Source: Castellaniella sp034675905 (GTDB taxonomy: Bacteria; Pseudomonadota; Gammaproteobacteria; Burkholderiales; Burkholderiaceae_B). From it: a stretch of DNA of 64,000 nt. The translations under genes were made by a program, and so were the position numbers. The notes under the pieces were generated by a model, which was not told where the DNA came from, did not search any database, and was given only the letters and a program-made list of their open reading frames with translations. Positions 35,722 to 45,446 of the stretch are shown here, in pieces. The stretch is taken from assembly GCF_034675905.1 (NCBI RefSeq), contig NZ_JAUCCV010000002.1:496001-560000 (forward strand), in the 5' to 3' direction. Within the stretch, counting starts at the first letter, position 1. Every line of letters starts with the position of its first letter.

Positions 35722-36806
35722 CAGGTCTGACGCGCCACGACCTTGGGCCGCGTCCCGGAATCATCCAGCGGCTGACCCGCCACATGAATCGCCAGCTGGC
35801 GGGCGATCTGGTGATAGAGCGCAGCCGCATTGCCGTCGGGCGAGGCCACCACGCTGGGCCGGCCGGAATCGGTTTCCTGGCGGATATCGAGCTGCAGCGG
35901 CAAAGCGCCCAGCCACGGCAGATGATAGGTCGCCGCCAGTTGGCGGCCGCCATCCTGCCCGAAGATGGGCTCGATGTGCCCGCAGTTCGAGCACACGTGC
36001 ATGGACATGTTTTCCACGATCCCCAGCACCGGGACATCTACCTTTTGAAACATGATCAGGCCCTTGCGGGCGTCGGCCAAAGCCAGGTCCTGCGGGGTGG
36101 TGACGATGACCGCCCCCGTCAGCGGGACCTTTTGCGCCATGGTAAGGGCAATATCGCCGGTTCCGGGCGGCATGTCCACAATCAGATAATCCAGATCGTT
36201 CCATTTGGTAAGCGACAGCAACTGCGTGAGCGCCTGCGTGACCATGGGGCCGCGCCAGATGGCCGGCCCGTCATCGTCCATCAGGAAACCGATGGAGTTG
36301 GCCTGCAAGCCGTGGCCCACCAGGGGTTCCATGCTCTTGCCATCGGTGCTTTTGGGCTTGCCCGACAAGCCCAGCATGATGGGCACGCTGGGGCCATAGA
36401 TATCGGCATCCAGCAGGCCGACCCGCGCGCCCTGGGCCTGCAAGGCCAGGGCCAGGTTCACCGAAGTCGTGCTTTTGCCCACGCCGCCCTTGCCGGAGGC
36501 CACAGCGATGATGTTGCGCACGGAATCCAGCGGCCGCAAGCCGCGCTGCACCGCATGCGTGGCGATCTTCGAGCGGAAAGCCAGCGTACCCAAAGGGATG
36601 CCGGCCGCGGCCAACGCCGCCTGGATCGCCTCGCGCAGGGCCTGTTCGCCATTGAATACGGGATAGCCCAGGGTTACAGTGATATCAAAGGCATTGTCGA
36701 CCGATGCAATCTGCAGTTCGGGTTCCGTCACTGCCAGCGTTTTGCGGGTATCGGGATTGATGACCCGCGACAAGGCCGAACGGATGTCCTGGGGGGTAGT
36801 GCTCAT
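35721..36806 (-). CDS. apbC: Iron-sulfur cluster carrier protein, Mrp/ApbC family ATPase
   Basis: P-loop ATPase that carries and transfers [4Fe-4S] clusters. 361 aa from ATG at 36806. An N-terminal MIP18-like domain (residues 1-90) precedes the deviant Walker A VASGKGGVGKSTTSVNLALA. Then GLLDADIYGPSVPIMLGLSG, DYLIVDMPPGTGDIALTM and the cysteine motif SMHVCSNCGH (CxxC) that binds the cluster between two subunits. Divergent from metG, as in related genomes. Confidence 0.95.
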   Translation of the reverse strand: MSTTPQDIRSALSRVINPDTRKTLAVTEPELQIASVDNAFDITVTLGYPVFNGEQALREAIQAALAAAGIPLGTLAFRSKIATHAVQRGLRPLDSVRNIIAVASGKGGVGKSTTSVNLALALQAQGARVGLLDADIYGPSVPIMLGLSGKPKSTDGKSMEPLVGHGLQANSIGFLMDDDGPAIWRGPMVTQALTQLLSLTKWNDLDYLIVDMPPGTGDIALTMAQKVPLTGAVIVTTPQDLALADARKGLIMFQKVDVPVLGIVENMSMHVCSNCGHIEPIFGQDGGRQLAATYHLPWLGALPLQLDIRQETDSGRPSVVASPDGNAAALYHQIARQLAIHVAGQPLDDSGTRPKVVARQT

Positions 36807-36970
36807 AGGGGATCCGGATGAAAACAATCGAAACCACAAGCATAGCGGATTCCCCTGGAAATCTACGGATTGACCCCAATATGCATGTGACCGCATCCAT
36901 GCCCGCACCATTCCCGGCGGCGCCGTGTCGCCGCCCGCAACTTTTTTTCGGCACTACAGGTCCTACTCTT

Positions 36971-37246
36971 ATGAACATCATTCAACGAATCCTGCGAGCC
37001 GCCCTGTTCCTAATCCTGGCCTTTTTCGGCCTGATCATGGCCTTTGTCTTCATGGCCTCGACGATCCTGGCCATCGGCATCCTGTATATCGTGGCCCGCC
37101 TGCAAGGCCGTCCTTTCGGCGTCAAAGCCTACTGGGCCGAACGCCGGCGCCCGCCGATGCCTGCGCGCCCCGGCCCCTGGACGCATCCCTCTGATCCGGC
37201 CCGCCGCCAGGATGTGACCGATATCGAAATGCGCGAAATTCCCTGA
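36971..37246 (+). CDS. Small membrane protein, unknown function
   Basis: 91-aa protein from ATG at 36971: a short amphipathic N-terminus (MNIIQRILRAA), one long or two closely spaced hydrophobic segments (LFLILAFFGLIMAFVFMAST and ILAIGILYIVARL), then a basic Pro-rich cytoplasmic tail. I do not recognise the family. The frame runs upstream to 36818, but the membrane segment sets the start. It lies between divergent mrp and metG, in the metG direction. Confidence 0.7.
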   Translation: MNIIQRILRAALFLILAFFGLIMAFVFMASTILAIGILYIVARLQGRPFGVKAYWAERRRPPMPARPGPWTHPSDPARRQDVTDIEMREIP

Positions 37247-37366
37247 CAAGACGCGCCTCTCTGGACGACCCGGACCGGCTGCCGGCCTCCGGGCCGTCGC
37301 GCTTGGCGTGGCGGCCCTGGGCGGACTGCTAGAATCAATACCTTTCGACCTTCCGCCCGCCCCCTC

Positions 37367-39436
37367 ATGTCGCGCACGATTTTCGTCACCACCGCCCTGC
37401 CCTACGCCAACGGCTCCTTCCATATCGGCCACATCATGGAATACATCCAGGCCGACACCTGGGTGCGGGCGATGCGCATGGCAGGCCATACTGTGCATTT
37501 CGTCGGTGCGGACGACGCCCATGGCGCGCCCATCATGCTCAAGGCGCAGGCTGAAGGCATCACGCCCCAGGCGCTGGTCGCCCGTTATGCCGGCGAACGG
37601 CCGAAATACCTGAATGGCTTTCACATCCGCTTCGATCACTGGCACAGCACCGATACGCCGGAAAACGTCGCGCTGTCCCAGGACATCTACCGCGCCCTGA
37701 AGTCGGCCGGCTTCATCGACAGCCGCGAAATCGAACAGTTCTACGACCCGGTCAAGGGCATGTTCCTGCCCGACCGCTACATCAAGGGCGAATGCCCGCG
37801 CTGTCACACCAAGGACCAGTACGGCGATTCCTGCGAATCCTGCGGCGCCGTCTACAACCCGACCGAGCTGATCGACCCGTACTCCACCCTGACCAAGGCG
37901 CGGCCGGTGTTGCGCAGCTCAGAGCACTTCTTCTTTCGCCTGTCCGACCCGCGCTGTGTAGCCTTTCTGCAAGAATGGACCAATGGCCGCCGCACCGACG
38001 GCACGCCCCGGCTGCAACCTGAAGTCCTGGGCAAGACCCGTGAATGGCTGGGCACCGCCGAAGGGGCCGAAGCCAATCTGGCCGACTGGGATATTTCCCG
38101 CGACGAGCCCTATTTCGGCATTCCCATCCCGGATGCGCCGGGCAAATATTTCTACGTCTGGCTGGACGCCCCGGTCGGTTACCTGGCCTCGCTGAAAGCC
38201 TACTGCCAGCAACAGGGCCTGGATTACGACGCCCTGCTGGCCCCCGGCGGCGATACGGAACAGGTGCACTTCATCGGCAAGGACATCGTCTATTTCCACG
38301 CCCTGTTCTGGCCGGCCATGCTGAAATTTTCCGGCCGCAAGACGCCCGATCTGCTGCACGTGCACGGCTTCATCACCGTCAGCGGCGAAAAAATGTCGAA
38401 AAGCCGGGGCACGGGGATTTCCCCGCTGCGCTACCTGGACATCGGCATGGACGCCGAATGGCTGCGCTATTACATCGCCGCGAAACTGAACGCACACGTC
38501 GAGGACCTGGACTTCAACCCGGATGATTTCATCGCCCGCGTCAATAGCGACCTGATCGGCAAATACGTCAACATCGCCAGCCGCGCCGCGACGTTCATCA
38601 GCCGCCATTTCGATGGCGCCCTGGCCTATGCAGGCGACACGGATGCCCTGCGCGCCGAACTGCGCGCCTGCACAGCGGATGTCCAAGCCGATTTCGAGGC
38701 CCGCGAATATGGCCGCGCCATCCGCCGCATCATGGCGCAGGCCGACAAGATCAACCAGGCGTTTGACGCCGCCCAGCCCTGGGTGCTGGCCAAAGGCATC
38801 GCCCAGGCCGAACCCGCGCAAAAAGCGGAACTGCAAGACATCTGCTCACGCGCCCTGGCGGGCTTCCAGGCCCTGTCGGTCATGCTGTCGCCGGTGCTGC
38901 CGGCGCTGACGGATCGCGTCGCCCGCGAATTGTTCGGCCGCTCTCAGGCCTATGTCTGGACCGATGCCGACGACCTGCCTTCGCGCATCAACGCTTTCAA
39001 GCATCTGATGCAGCGCGTCGATCCGGCCCTGCTGGACGCCCTGATCGAACCGCCCCAAGAACCCGTCGCCATCCCCGGCGGCGAACCGATTGCGGACACC
39101 ATCGACATCAAGGATTTCGCCCGCATCGACCTGCGCATCGCCCGCATCGTCGAATGCAGCGCAGTCGAAGGCTCGGACAAGCTGCTGCGCCTGTCTCTGG
39201 ACGCGGGCGAAGGCCGCCTGCGCCAGGTGTTTTCCGGCATCAAGTCGATGTACAAGCCCGAAGACCTGACCGGCAAGCTGACCGTGCTGGTGGCCAATCT
39301 GGCGCCGCGCAAGATGCGCTTCGGCGTGTCCGAAGGCATGGTGCTGGCCGCCAGTCACGCCGATGAAAAAACCCATCCCGGCATCTACGTGCTGGAACCC
39401 TGGGAAGGCGCCCAGCCGGGGATGCGGATTCACTGA
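37367..39436 (+). CDS. metG: Methionyl-tRNA synthetase
   Basis: Class Ia aminoacyl-tRNA synthetase, 689 aa. HIGH motif as FHIGHIMEY near residue 19. The zinc knuckle is CPRCHTKDQYGDSCESCG (two CxxC pairs), and the KMSKS loop is GEKMSKSRGTG. The C-terminal tRNA-binding (EMAP/Trbp111) domain is present: DFARIDLRIARIVECSAVEG and NLAPRKMRFGVSEGM. The 3' end overlaps the convergent channel gene by 7 bp. Confidence 0.97.
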   Translation: MSRTIFVTTALPYANGSFHIGHIMEYIQADTWVRAMRMAGHTVHFVGADDAHGAPIMLKAQAEGITPQALVARYAGERPKYLNGFHIRFDHWHSTDTPENVALSQDIYRALKSAGFIDSREIEQFYDPVKGMFLPDRYIKGECPRCHTKDQYGDSCESCGAVYNPTELIDPYSTLTKARPVLRSSEHFFFRLSDPRCVAFLQEWTNGRRTDGTPRLQPEVLGKTREWLGTAEGAEANLADWDISRDEPYFGIPIPDAPGKYFYVWLDAPVGYLASLKAYCQQQGLDYDALLAPGGDTEQVHFIGKDIVYFHALFWPAMLKFSGRKTPDLLHVHGFITVSGEKMSKSRGTGISPLRYLDIGMDAEWLRYYIAAKLNAHVEDLDFNPDDFIARVNSDLIGKYVNIASRAATFISRHFDGALAYAGDTDALRAELRACTADVQADFEAREYGRAIRRIMAQADKINQAFDAAQPWVLAKGIAQAEPAQKAELQDICSRALAGFQALSVMLSPVLPALTDRVARELFGRSQAYVWTDADDLPSRINAFKHLMQRVDPALLDALIEPPQEPVAIPGGEPIADTIDIKDFARIDLRIARIVECSAVEGSDKLLRLSLDAGEGRLRQVFSGIKSMYKPEDLTGKLTVLVANLAPRKMRFGVSEGMVLAASHADEKTHPGIYVLEPWEGAQPGMRIH

Positions 39437-40638
39437 CCGGGGGTCTTTTCCCCGAACAACAAGCGGGTGATCAAGGCTTCGTCGATGATCTCTCCGCTCA
39501 GGGTGCGCGCCAGAATTTCGCTGCCCAGCGCCTGCAGGGAAATCACGATATCGGGATTGACCCGGCGGATCTTGCTCAGGTGCATGGGCGAATTCACCAG
39601 GGCGACCAGCTTGGTATCGGGCCCGCCCGCTTCGCGGCCCGCCATGACGATAAAGGCATTTTCCGCATCATCCTGGCGCAAGGCCAGGATGTAGCGCGCC
39701 TGGGCCGCCCCCGCCTGCTGCAAGATGCTGGTTTCAGAGGCATCGCCTTCCAGGACATCGGCATCTGCAGGATATGGATGTCCGTCGGCCACGGGCACGA
39801 TGGTCGTCACATCGTGGCCGCGCTGGCGCAGGGCGGTGTGCAGGCTTTGCGCCAAGGGGCTGACCCCGGCCAGGATAATGTGGTTTTTCCGCATGATATG
39901 TGAGGTCCTGCCGCGCACCAATCGCCGGATGTTGCCCCCGATCAAGGGCCCGACCACGGCGCTGATGGAGGTCGCAAAGACCGTAATCCCCAGGATGATG
40001 ATGGAAATCGTGAAGAGCCGCGCAGCGTCGGTCTGCGGGCTGATGTCCCCATAGCCCACCGTGGACATGGAGACGATGGAAAAATACAGGGCCGTGACGG
40101 GATTGTGCACCGGCGGGGAAAACTCATCGCCCAGGTACAGGATGCCGAACACGGCATACACCAGCAGGCTGGCCACGCTGAGCACGGCAAACAGACTGCC
40201 CGCCGTCAGGCTGGCCCGGTCGAAATGCCGCCAATAGCCGATCAGCACCGCAACCAACACGACGGTGTAGACCAGCAGGCCCAGATGCCCCTGGCCGTGC
40301 CACAGGGAATAAGTACCCACCACGGCCAGCAACAGCAGGCTCATGGCCCAGGCGATCCGCGCCCGGTACAGCAGGCCGACCGCCATGACCTGCACGCCCA
40401 GCCCCAGCATCAGGCGCGACATCTGCGCAATACCGCCCGAATCCAGAAAGGCCGTCACGCTGGCGGTGTCGCTGACCTGCAAGGCCTGCAGCAACCCCTG
40501 GCGGCTGATGGCCTGCCAGAACGGCTGCAAGAAGACGAACCCGTCGATGGCGACCAAGACGGCGATCAGCCAATGCCAGGGGAACCGGCGCATCTGCCGC
40601 GCGCTGCGCGCGACTGTCGAGGGAAAATGAAACTGCAT
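39430..40638 (-). CDS. Voltage-gated potassium channel (Kch-like) with TrkA-N domain
   Basis: 402-aa six-helix channel. Membrane segments occupy about residues 22-225, with the K+ selectivity filter TVGYGD at residues 193-198. A cytoplasmic RCK/TrkA-N domain follows (NHIILAGVSPLAQSLHTALR, then VLEGDASETSILQQAGAAQA). Start ATG at 40638. It faces metG tail to tail. E. coli Kch has the same layout. Confidence 0.92.
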   Translation of the reverse strand: MQFHFPSTVARSARQMRRFPWHWLIAVLVAIDGFVFLQPFWQAISRQGLLQALQVSDTASVTAFLDSGGIAQMSRLMLGLGVQVMAVGLLYRARIAWAMSLLLLAVVGTYSLWHGQGHLGLLVYTVVLVAVLIGYWRHFDRASLTAGSLFAVLSVASLLVYAVFGILYLGDEFSPPVHNPVTALYFSIVSMSTVGYGDISPQTDAARLFTISIIILGITVFATSISAVVGPLIGGNIRRLVRGRTSHIMRKNHIILAGVSPLAQSLHTALRQRGHDVTTIVPVADGHPYPADADVLEGDASETSILQQAGAAQARYILALRQDDAENAFIVMAGREAGGPDTKLVALVNSPMHLSKIRRVNPDIVISLQALGSEILARTLSGEIIDEALITRLLFGEKTPGQ

Positions 40639-40718
40639 GCGGGCCGCAATCCCGTATAGCTGACTGGGGTGTCAGTGTACTGCACGCTTTTGCGGCGAGC
40701 GCCCGTATACTGGCGAGC

Positions 40719-41612
40719 ATGTCCCCGCTTTCCGATACCCATACCGATACGCCTGAGCGCCAGGCCGCCGCGCGCCGCAGTACCTGGATCAGCGTCTGGG
40801 TCAATCTGCTGCTGACCGCTGCACAGATGATCATCGGCCTGTTTGCGCATTCCCAGGCCCTGGTGGCCGACGCCATCCATTCGCTATCGGATCTGGTGTC
40901 CGACGGCATCGTGCTGTTCGCCAACAAACACAGCGCCAAAGCCCCGGATGCCGACCATCCCTACGGGCATCTGCGCTTTGAAACCGCCGCCACCCTGGGC
41001 ATCGGCCTGCTGCTGGCCATCGTGGGCCTGGGCATGCTGTGGCGCAGTTTCGAACGCCTGCAGGCCCCGGACCTGATCCCGGTGGTCCACCCCGTCGCTT
41101 TCTACGTGGCCCTGCTGGCCCTGCTGTCCAAGGAATTGCTGTTCCGCTACCTGCTGCGCGTGGCGCACCGGGTGCGGTCCACCATGCTGGTCGCCAATGC
41201 CTGGCATGCGCGATCAGACGCGGCGTCTTCCCTGGTGGTGGCGCTGGGGATCGGCGCCAACCTGGCCGGCCTGCCGCTGGCCGATCCGCTGGCCGCCCTG
41301 ATCGTGGGCCTGATGATCATCCGCATGGGCTGGAAATTTTCCTGGCAAGCCTTCAACGACCTGGTGGACCGCGCCGCCGACGACGAAACCGAACAGGCCA
41401 TCCGCACGCGCATCCTGTCCACGCCGGGCGTGCGCGGCATCCACGATCTGCGCACGCGCAAGATGGGCGACATGATCTGGGTTGAAGTCGACATCGAAAT
41501 GGATGGCCAACTGACCATCGTCGAGGGTCACGCCATTGCAGTGGCCGCCCGCGAACGCGTGATGGCCGATCTGCCGGTGCTGGACGTCATGACGCACTTC
41601 GACCCCGTCTAG
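40719..41612 (+). CDS. Cation diffusion facilitator (CDF) metal efflux protein
   Basis: 297-aa proton-coupled exporter of Zn, Cd, Fe or Co type (FieF/MMT1-like). Six predicted helices. Motifs ALVADAIHSLSDLVSDGIVL and DADHPYGHLRFETAAT hold metal-binding Asp/His residues, and NAWHARSDAASSLVVALGIG supplies the second pair. The C-terminal cytoplasmic domain (VRGIHDLRTRKMGDMIWVEV) is the usual dimerisation module. It begins the metal-resistance block but has its own promoter region. Confidence 0.93.
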   Translation: MSPLSDTHTDTPERQAAARRSTWISVWVNLLLTAAQMIIGLFAHSQALVADAIHSLSDLVSDGIVLFANKHSAKAPDADHPYGHLRFETAATLGIGLLLAIVGLGMLWRSFERLQAPDLIPVVHPVAFYVALLALLSKELLFRYLLRVAHRVRSTMLVANAWHARSDAASSLVVALGIGANLAGLPLADPLAALIVGLMIIRMGWKFSWQAFNDLVDRAADDETEQAIRTRILSTPGVRGIHDLRTRKMGDMIWVEVDIEMDGQLTIVEGHAIAVAARERVMADLPVLDVMTHFDPV

Positions 41613-41645
41613 GGACGTCGCCGCGATCAGCACGCCAGACGCACG

Positions 41646-42074
41646 CTACAGGTGTGTTGCGTGCTGCGGGCCGGGCGCAGTTTCCATGCTGGTCAGGCCC
41701 TGCACGATGCCGCAGGCATCGACAGCCTGCTCGGTCTGGCACCGGTCCCGCAGGCCGATCAGCTGGCGGCGCAAATCCTGCAATTCGCGCAGGCGCACCT
41801 GCACATGGGCGATATGTTCGTCCAGCAACAGATTGATGGCGCCGCAATCCCGCGCCGGTTGATCCACCATGCCCAGCAAGGCGCGGATTTCGTCATGGGC
41901 CATGTCCAGCCCCCGGCAATTGCGGATGAAGCGCAGGCGTTCCAGATGCGCGGGGCCGTACTGCCGGTAATTGCCCTGGCTGCGTTCCGGCGCAGGCAAA
42001 AGCCCCGCCTTCTCGTAAAAGCGGACGGTCTCTGCAGAGCAGTGGGCGGCGCGGGCCAGTTCACCGATTTTCAT
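41646..42074 (-). CDS. cadR: MerR-family heavy-metal regulator, CadR/PbrR type
   Basis: 142-aa MerR-family activator. The HTH is MKIGELARAAHCSAETVRFY with YEKAGLLPAPERS; the dimer helix follows. Metal-binding cysteines lie at C-AIN in ARDCGAIN and in RDRCQTEQAVDACG, the CadR/PbrR pattern for Cd(II), Zn(II) or Pb(II). A His-containing tail (GPQHATHL) is typical of CadR. Start ATG at 42074; an in-frame ATG at 42116 would run into the operator. Divergent from the P-type ATPase it presumably controls. Confidence 0.9.
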   Translation of the reverse strand: MKIGELARAAHCSAETVRFYEKAGLLPAPERSQGNYRQYGPAHLERLRFIRNCRGLDMAHDEIRALLGMVDQPARDCGAINLLLDEHIAHVQVRLRELQDLRRQLIGLRDRCQTEQAVDACGIVQGLTSMETAPGPQHATHL

Positions 42075-42101
42075 GATGCGCGATCCATAACGACAAGAGG
42101 C

Positions 42102-42132
42102 TTGACCCTGTAGCAACTACAAGGTGTCTACT
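42102..42132 (+). promoter_or_regulatory. MerR-type promoter and operator of the P-type ATPase gene
   Basis: TTGACC (-35, 42102-42107) and TCTACT (-10, 42127-42132) are separated by 19 bp, the over-long spacing that MerR-family activators correct. The dyad ACCCTGTAGCAACTACAAGGT (42105-42125) lies in the spacer, as in known CadR/PbrR operators. Confidence 0.85.
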
Positions 42133-42163
42133 AGCATCATAGAACACCACATGGACCATTACC

Positions 42164-44497
42164 ATGCCTCACGCGCCCCACCACACCGACCCGGCATCCT
42201 GCTCGCATCAGGGTCACGATCATCAGCACGGACATGCCGGCCAGCATCCATCGCACCCGACGGAGCCGCACGCAGCCGGCGTGGACGCCTGCTGCCACGG
42301 CGCCTCCGATCACGCCCCCCAGTCTGTCATGACGGCGCTGGCCGCCACCACGGCGGACGGCGACGCGCTGCGCACCCAGTTGCGCATCCTGCAGATGGAC
42401 TGCCCGACGGAAGAAGCGCTGATTCGCCAGTCCCTGGGCCGCTTGCCCGACGTCCGGCATCTGGAATTCAACCTGATGCAGCGCGTCCTGACGGTGGTTC
42501 ACACACCGGCGGCGCTGGACGCCATCCTGCAAGCCATCCGCGACCTGGGCTTCACTCCGGAACAAGCCGACGGCAACACGCCGCCCGCCGCCGAACCCGC
42601 TGCCCCCTGGTGGCCGCTGGCCGCCGCCGGTGTCGCCGCCCTGGCCGCTGAAGCCGTCCAATGGGTGGACGCTCCCTGGCCGACTTCCGCCATCCTGGCG
42701 CTGCTGGCCGTGGCCGGCTGCGGTCTGGGCACCTACCGCAAAGGCTGGACAGCCATTCGGCACGGCCAGCTGAACATCAACGCCTTGATGAGCATCGCCG
42801 TGACCGGCGCGTTGATCTTGGGCCAATGGGCTGAAGGCGCCATGGTCATGGTGCTGTACGAGCTGGCCGAGCGCATCGAGGCCCTGTCGCTGGACCGCGC
42901 CCGCAATGCCATCCAGGGGCTGATGCAACTGACCCCGGACCAGGCCAATGTGCTGCAGCCCGATGGCCTCTGGCAAGACGTCCCGGCGGCGGAAGTGCCG
43001 GTGGGCGCCCGGGTCCGCGTGCGGCCTGGCGAGCGCATCGCCCTGGACGGACAGATTGAATCCGGCCGCTCGACCGTCGATCAATCGCCCATCACGGGGG
43101 AAAGCCTGCCCATCGACAAGACGCCGGGCGATCCCATCTACGCCGGCACCATCAATGGCGCCGGCACGCTGGAATATCAGGTGCTGACCGCTGCGGGCGA
43201 ATCCACTCTGGCGCGCATCATCCGGGCCATCGAGTCGGCCCAATCCGCCCGCGCTCCGACCCAGCGTTTCGTGGACCGGTTCGCGCGCGTCTACACGCCG
43301 CTGGTCGTGCTGCTGGCGCTGGCGATCGCCGTCCTGCCGCCCCTGTTCGGGCTGGGCGGATGGCATGAATGGATCTACAAGGCGCTGGTGCTGCTGGTCA
43401 TCGCCTGCCCCTGCGCCCTGGTGATCTCCACCCCGGTGACGGTCGTCAGCGGCCTGGCGGCAGCGGCCCGCCATGGCGTGCTGATCAAGGGCGGCGTCCA
43501 CCTGGAACAAGGCCGGCTGCTGCGCTGGATCGCGCTGGACAAGACCGGCACCCTGACCCATGGCCGTCCGGTCCTGACGGATAGCCAGGTCCTGGGCGAC
43601 GACGATGTCCGTATCCACGCACTGGCCGCCAGCCTGGCTGGCCATTCCGATCACCCTGTCTCCCGCGCCATCGCGCAGGGCCTGGCAGCAGATGCCGAGC
43701 AGGGGAACGCCGGGCCAGCACAGGTCGCGGATTTCGAGGCGCTGCCGGGGCGCGGCACCCAGGCGCGGATCGGACAGACGCAATACCAGCTGGGCAACCA
43801 CCGCCTGATCCACGAGCAGGGCCTGTGCTCCCCCGAACTGGAAACCCGCCTGAACACCCTGGAACAACAGGGCAAGACCGTGGTGATGCTGACGGATATG
43901 CAGCAGGTGCTGTCCCTGTACGCGGTGGCCGACACCGTCAAACCCGATAGCGCCGCCGCCATCCAGGCCCTGCATGATCAGGGGGTGCGCACCGCCATGC
44001 TGTCAGGCGACAACCCGCATACGGCCGCTGCCATCGCCGCCCAGGTCGGCATCGACCGCGCCGAAGGCAATCTGCTGCCTGAAGACAAACTGCAGGTGAT
44101 CGAAGGGCTGGCCGCCGATGGCATCGCCGTGGGCATGGTGGGCGACGGCATCAATGACGCCCCCGCGTTGGCGCGCGCGAATATCGGCTTCGCCATGGGC
44201 GCCATGGGCACGGATGCCGCCATCGAAACGGCCGACGTCGCCCTGATGGACGACGACCTGCGCAAGATCCCCTGGTTCATCGGCCTGTCGCGGACGACGC
44301 ATCGCATCCTGATCCAGAACATCGCCCTGGCCCTGTCGATCAAGGCCGTCTTCCTGGTGCTGACGGTGATCGGTCTGGGCACCATGTGGATGGCGGTGTT
44401 CGCCGATGTCGGCGCCAGCCTGCTGGTGGTGGGCAACGGCCTGCGGCTGCTGCGGCATCGCGGGGTGGCGCCGTCCGCCTCTGGCGCCGGGGCCTAA
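42164..44497 (+). CDS. cadA: Heavy-metal P1B-type ATPase (CadA/ZntA/PbrA-like)
   Basis: 777-aa ATP-driven exporter, probably for Cd, Zn and/or Pb. The His-rich N-terminus (residues 1-50) is followed by a metal-binding-like domain with MDCPTEEALIRQSL (residues 78-91). This has MDC but lacks the second Cys of CxxC. Catalytic motifs: TGES in SPITGESLPIDK, CPC at residues 415-417 (VIACPCALVISTP), the phosphorylated Asp at residue 459 (DKTGTLTHG), SGDNPHTAAAIA and VGDGINDAPALARANIGFAM. Divergent from cadR with a matching operator. Confidence 0.95.
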   Translation: MPHAPHHTDPASCSHQGHDHQHGHAGQHPSHPTEPHAAGVDACCHGASDHAPQSVMTALAATTADGDALRTQLRILQMDCPTEEALIRQSLGRLPDVRHLEFNLMQRVLTVVHTPAALDAILQAIRDLGFTPEQADGNTPPAAEPAAPWWPLAAAGVAALAAEAVQWVDAPWPTSAILALLAVAGCGLGTYRKGWTAIRHGQLNINALMSIAVTGALILGQWAEGAMVMVLYELAERIEALSLDRARNAIQGLMQLTPDQANVLQPDGLWQDVPAAEVPVGARVRVRPGERIALDGQIESGRSTVDQSPITGESLPIDKTPGDPIYAGTINGAGTLEYQVLTAAGESTLARIIRAIESAQSARAPTQRFVDRFARVYTPLVVLLALAIAVLPPLFGLGGWHEWIYKALVLLVIACPCALVISTPVTVVSGLAAAARHGVLIKGGVHLEQGRLLRWIALDKTGTLTHGRPVLTDSQVLGDDDVRIHALAASLAGHSDHPVSRAIAQGLAADAEQGNAGPAQVADFEALPGRGTQARIGQTQYQLGNHRLIHEQGLCSPELETRLNTLEQQGKTVVMLTDMQQVLSLYAVADTVKPDSAAAIQALHDQGVRTAMLSGDNPHTAAAIAAQVGIDRAEGNLLPEDKLQVIEGLAADGIAVGMVGDGINDAPALARANIGFAMGAMGTDAAIETADVALMDDDLRKIPWFIGLSRTTHRILIQNIALALSIKAVFLVLTVIGLGTMWMAVFADVGASLLVVGNGLRLLRHRGVAPSASGAGA

Positions 44498-44521
44498 GCC
44501 CGGCCCTGCGCCAGGTGCGCC

Positions 44522-45328
44522 TTACCGCCCCTGCTGCACGATCAGATCCAGCACATACAGGATGGACGACGCATCGGCCGGCGGTTTTTTCCAGTCATAA
44601 CGCTTGACTCTCAGGATGGCCTTTTGGCCATCCTGATGCGTATATCCTTGGATCGATTCATACAGCGGGCGCCACGGCCCCGCTGCCGGCGCCAGCACAC
44701 CAGCATCGCTGTAACGGCGTTCACGCACGCTCAGGCACCGATGATCCGGGATCAGGGGATGGCTGCAGGCCACGGTCTGAGGGGCGATTTCCAGGAATTC
44801 CGTCTTGCCCTGGCTGCCGGTCAGGGTTTCTGGCGTCGGCGTGCCGGCAAAGCGCAATACTTTGCCCGTCTGCGTCGTCAGCGACAAAGACGGATCCCCA
44901 GGTTGGCCGCCGATCTGCGCCGTCAGCGGACCGCTGAGCAGATCGGCCATCGCGCGATCCCGTTGCATCAGATCCGGGGCGCAGGCCTTCATGGTGCCGG
45001 CCAACCCCCGCACCTGCAGGCTGCCGGATGTCAGGGCATAAGCGCCAAACTGCGTATTGCAGCCGCCCAGCACCTGAATGGCCTGATCGGAAAACGTCAA
45101 GCGTACCGGGCTGCCGGTCTTGGCTCCCAGCGCCGCGATGGCGCGGCCCTGGGCATCCTGGCTGTCCGTCAGATGCCAGTCATAGGCGGCCAAGGTGCGG
45201 GTATCCAGGGATACGGGGGTGGCAGTCGTCATGGCAGCGGAATCCGACGCAGCGGGAAGAGAGGTCGGCGTCTGGGCGCACGCGCCCAGCAACAGGGCCA
45301 GAGAGCAGATGGCGAGTGTCTTTTTCAT
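44522..45328 (-). CDS. META/HslJ domain lipoprotein
   Basis: 268-aa lipoprotein: signal peptide MKKTLAICSLALLLGACAQT with the lipobox LLGAC. A META/HslJ domain (about residues 50-145) shows YDWHLTDSQDAQGR, LGGCNTQFGAYALTSG and AGTMKACAPDLMQRDRAMAD. A second DUF4377-like part (AVGVxP region: TVACSHPLIPDHRCLSVRER and RYDWKKPPADASSILYVLDL) follows, as in many betaproteobacterial homologues. Role uncertain, envelope stress in E. coli HslJ. Start 45328 is set by the signal peptide. Confidence 0.87.
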   Translation of the reverse strand: MKKTLAICSLALLLGACAQTPTSLPAASDSAAMTTATPVSLDTRTLAAYDWHLTDSQDAQGRAIAALGAKTGSPVRLTFSDQAIQVLGGCNTQFGAYALTSGSLQVRGLAGTMKACAPDLMQRDRAMADLLSGPLTAQIGGQPGDPSLSLTTQTGKVLRFAGTPTPETLTGSQGKTEFLEIAPQTVACSHPLIPDHRCLSVRERRYSDAGVLAPAAGPWRPLYESIQGYTHQDGQKAILRVKRYDWKKPPADASSILYVLDLIVQQGR

Positions 45329-45446
45329 GAAACATTTTTCGGGTGAAACGGACCTCATCATATCAACCATACGGAGGGCGGGACACCCGTGTTTCAGCGG
45401 CAAACGGATTGCAAAGACTCTTTACCTCACGCAGTAAAATAAGCAA

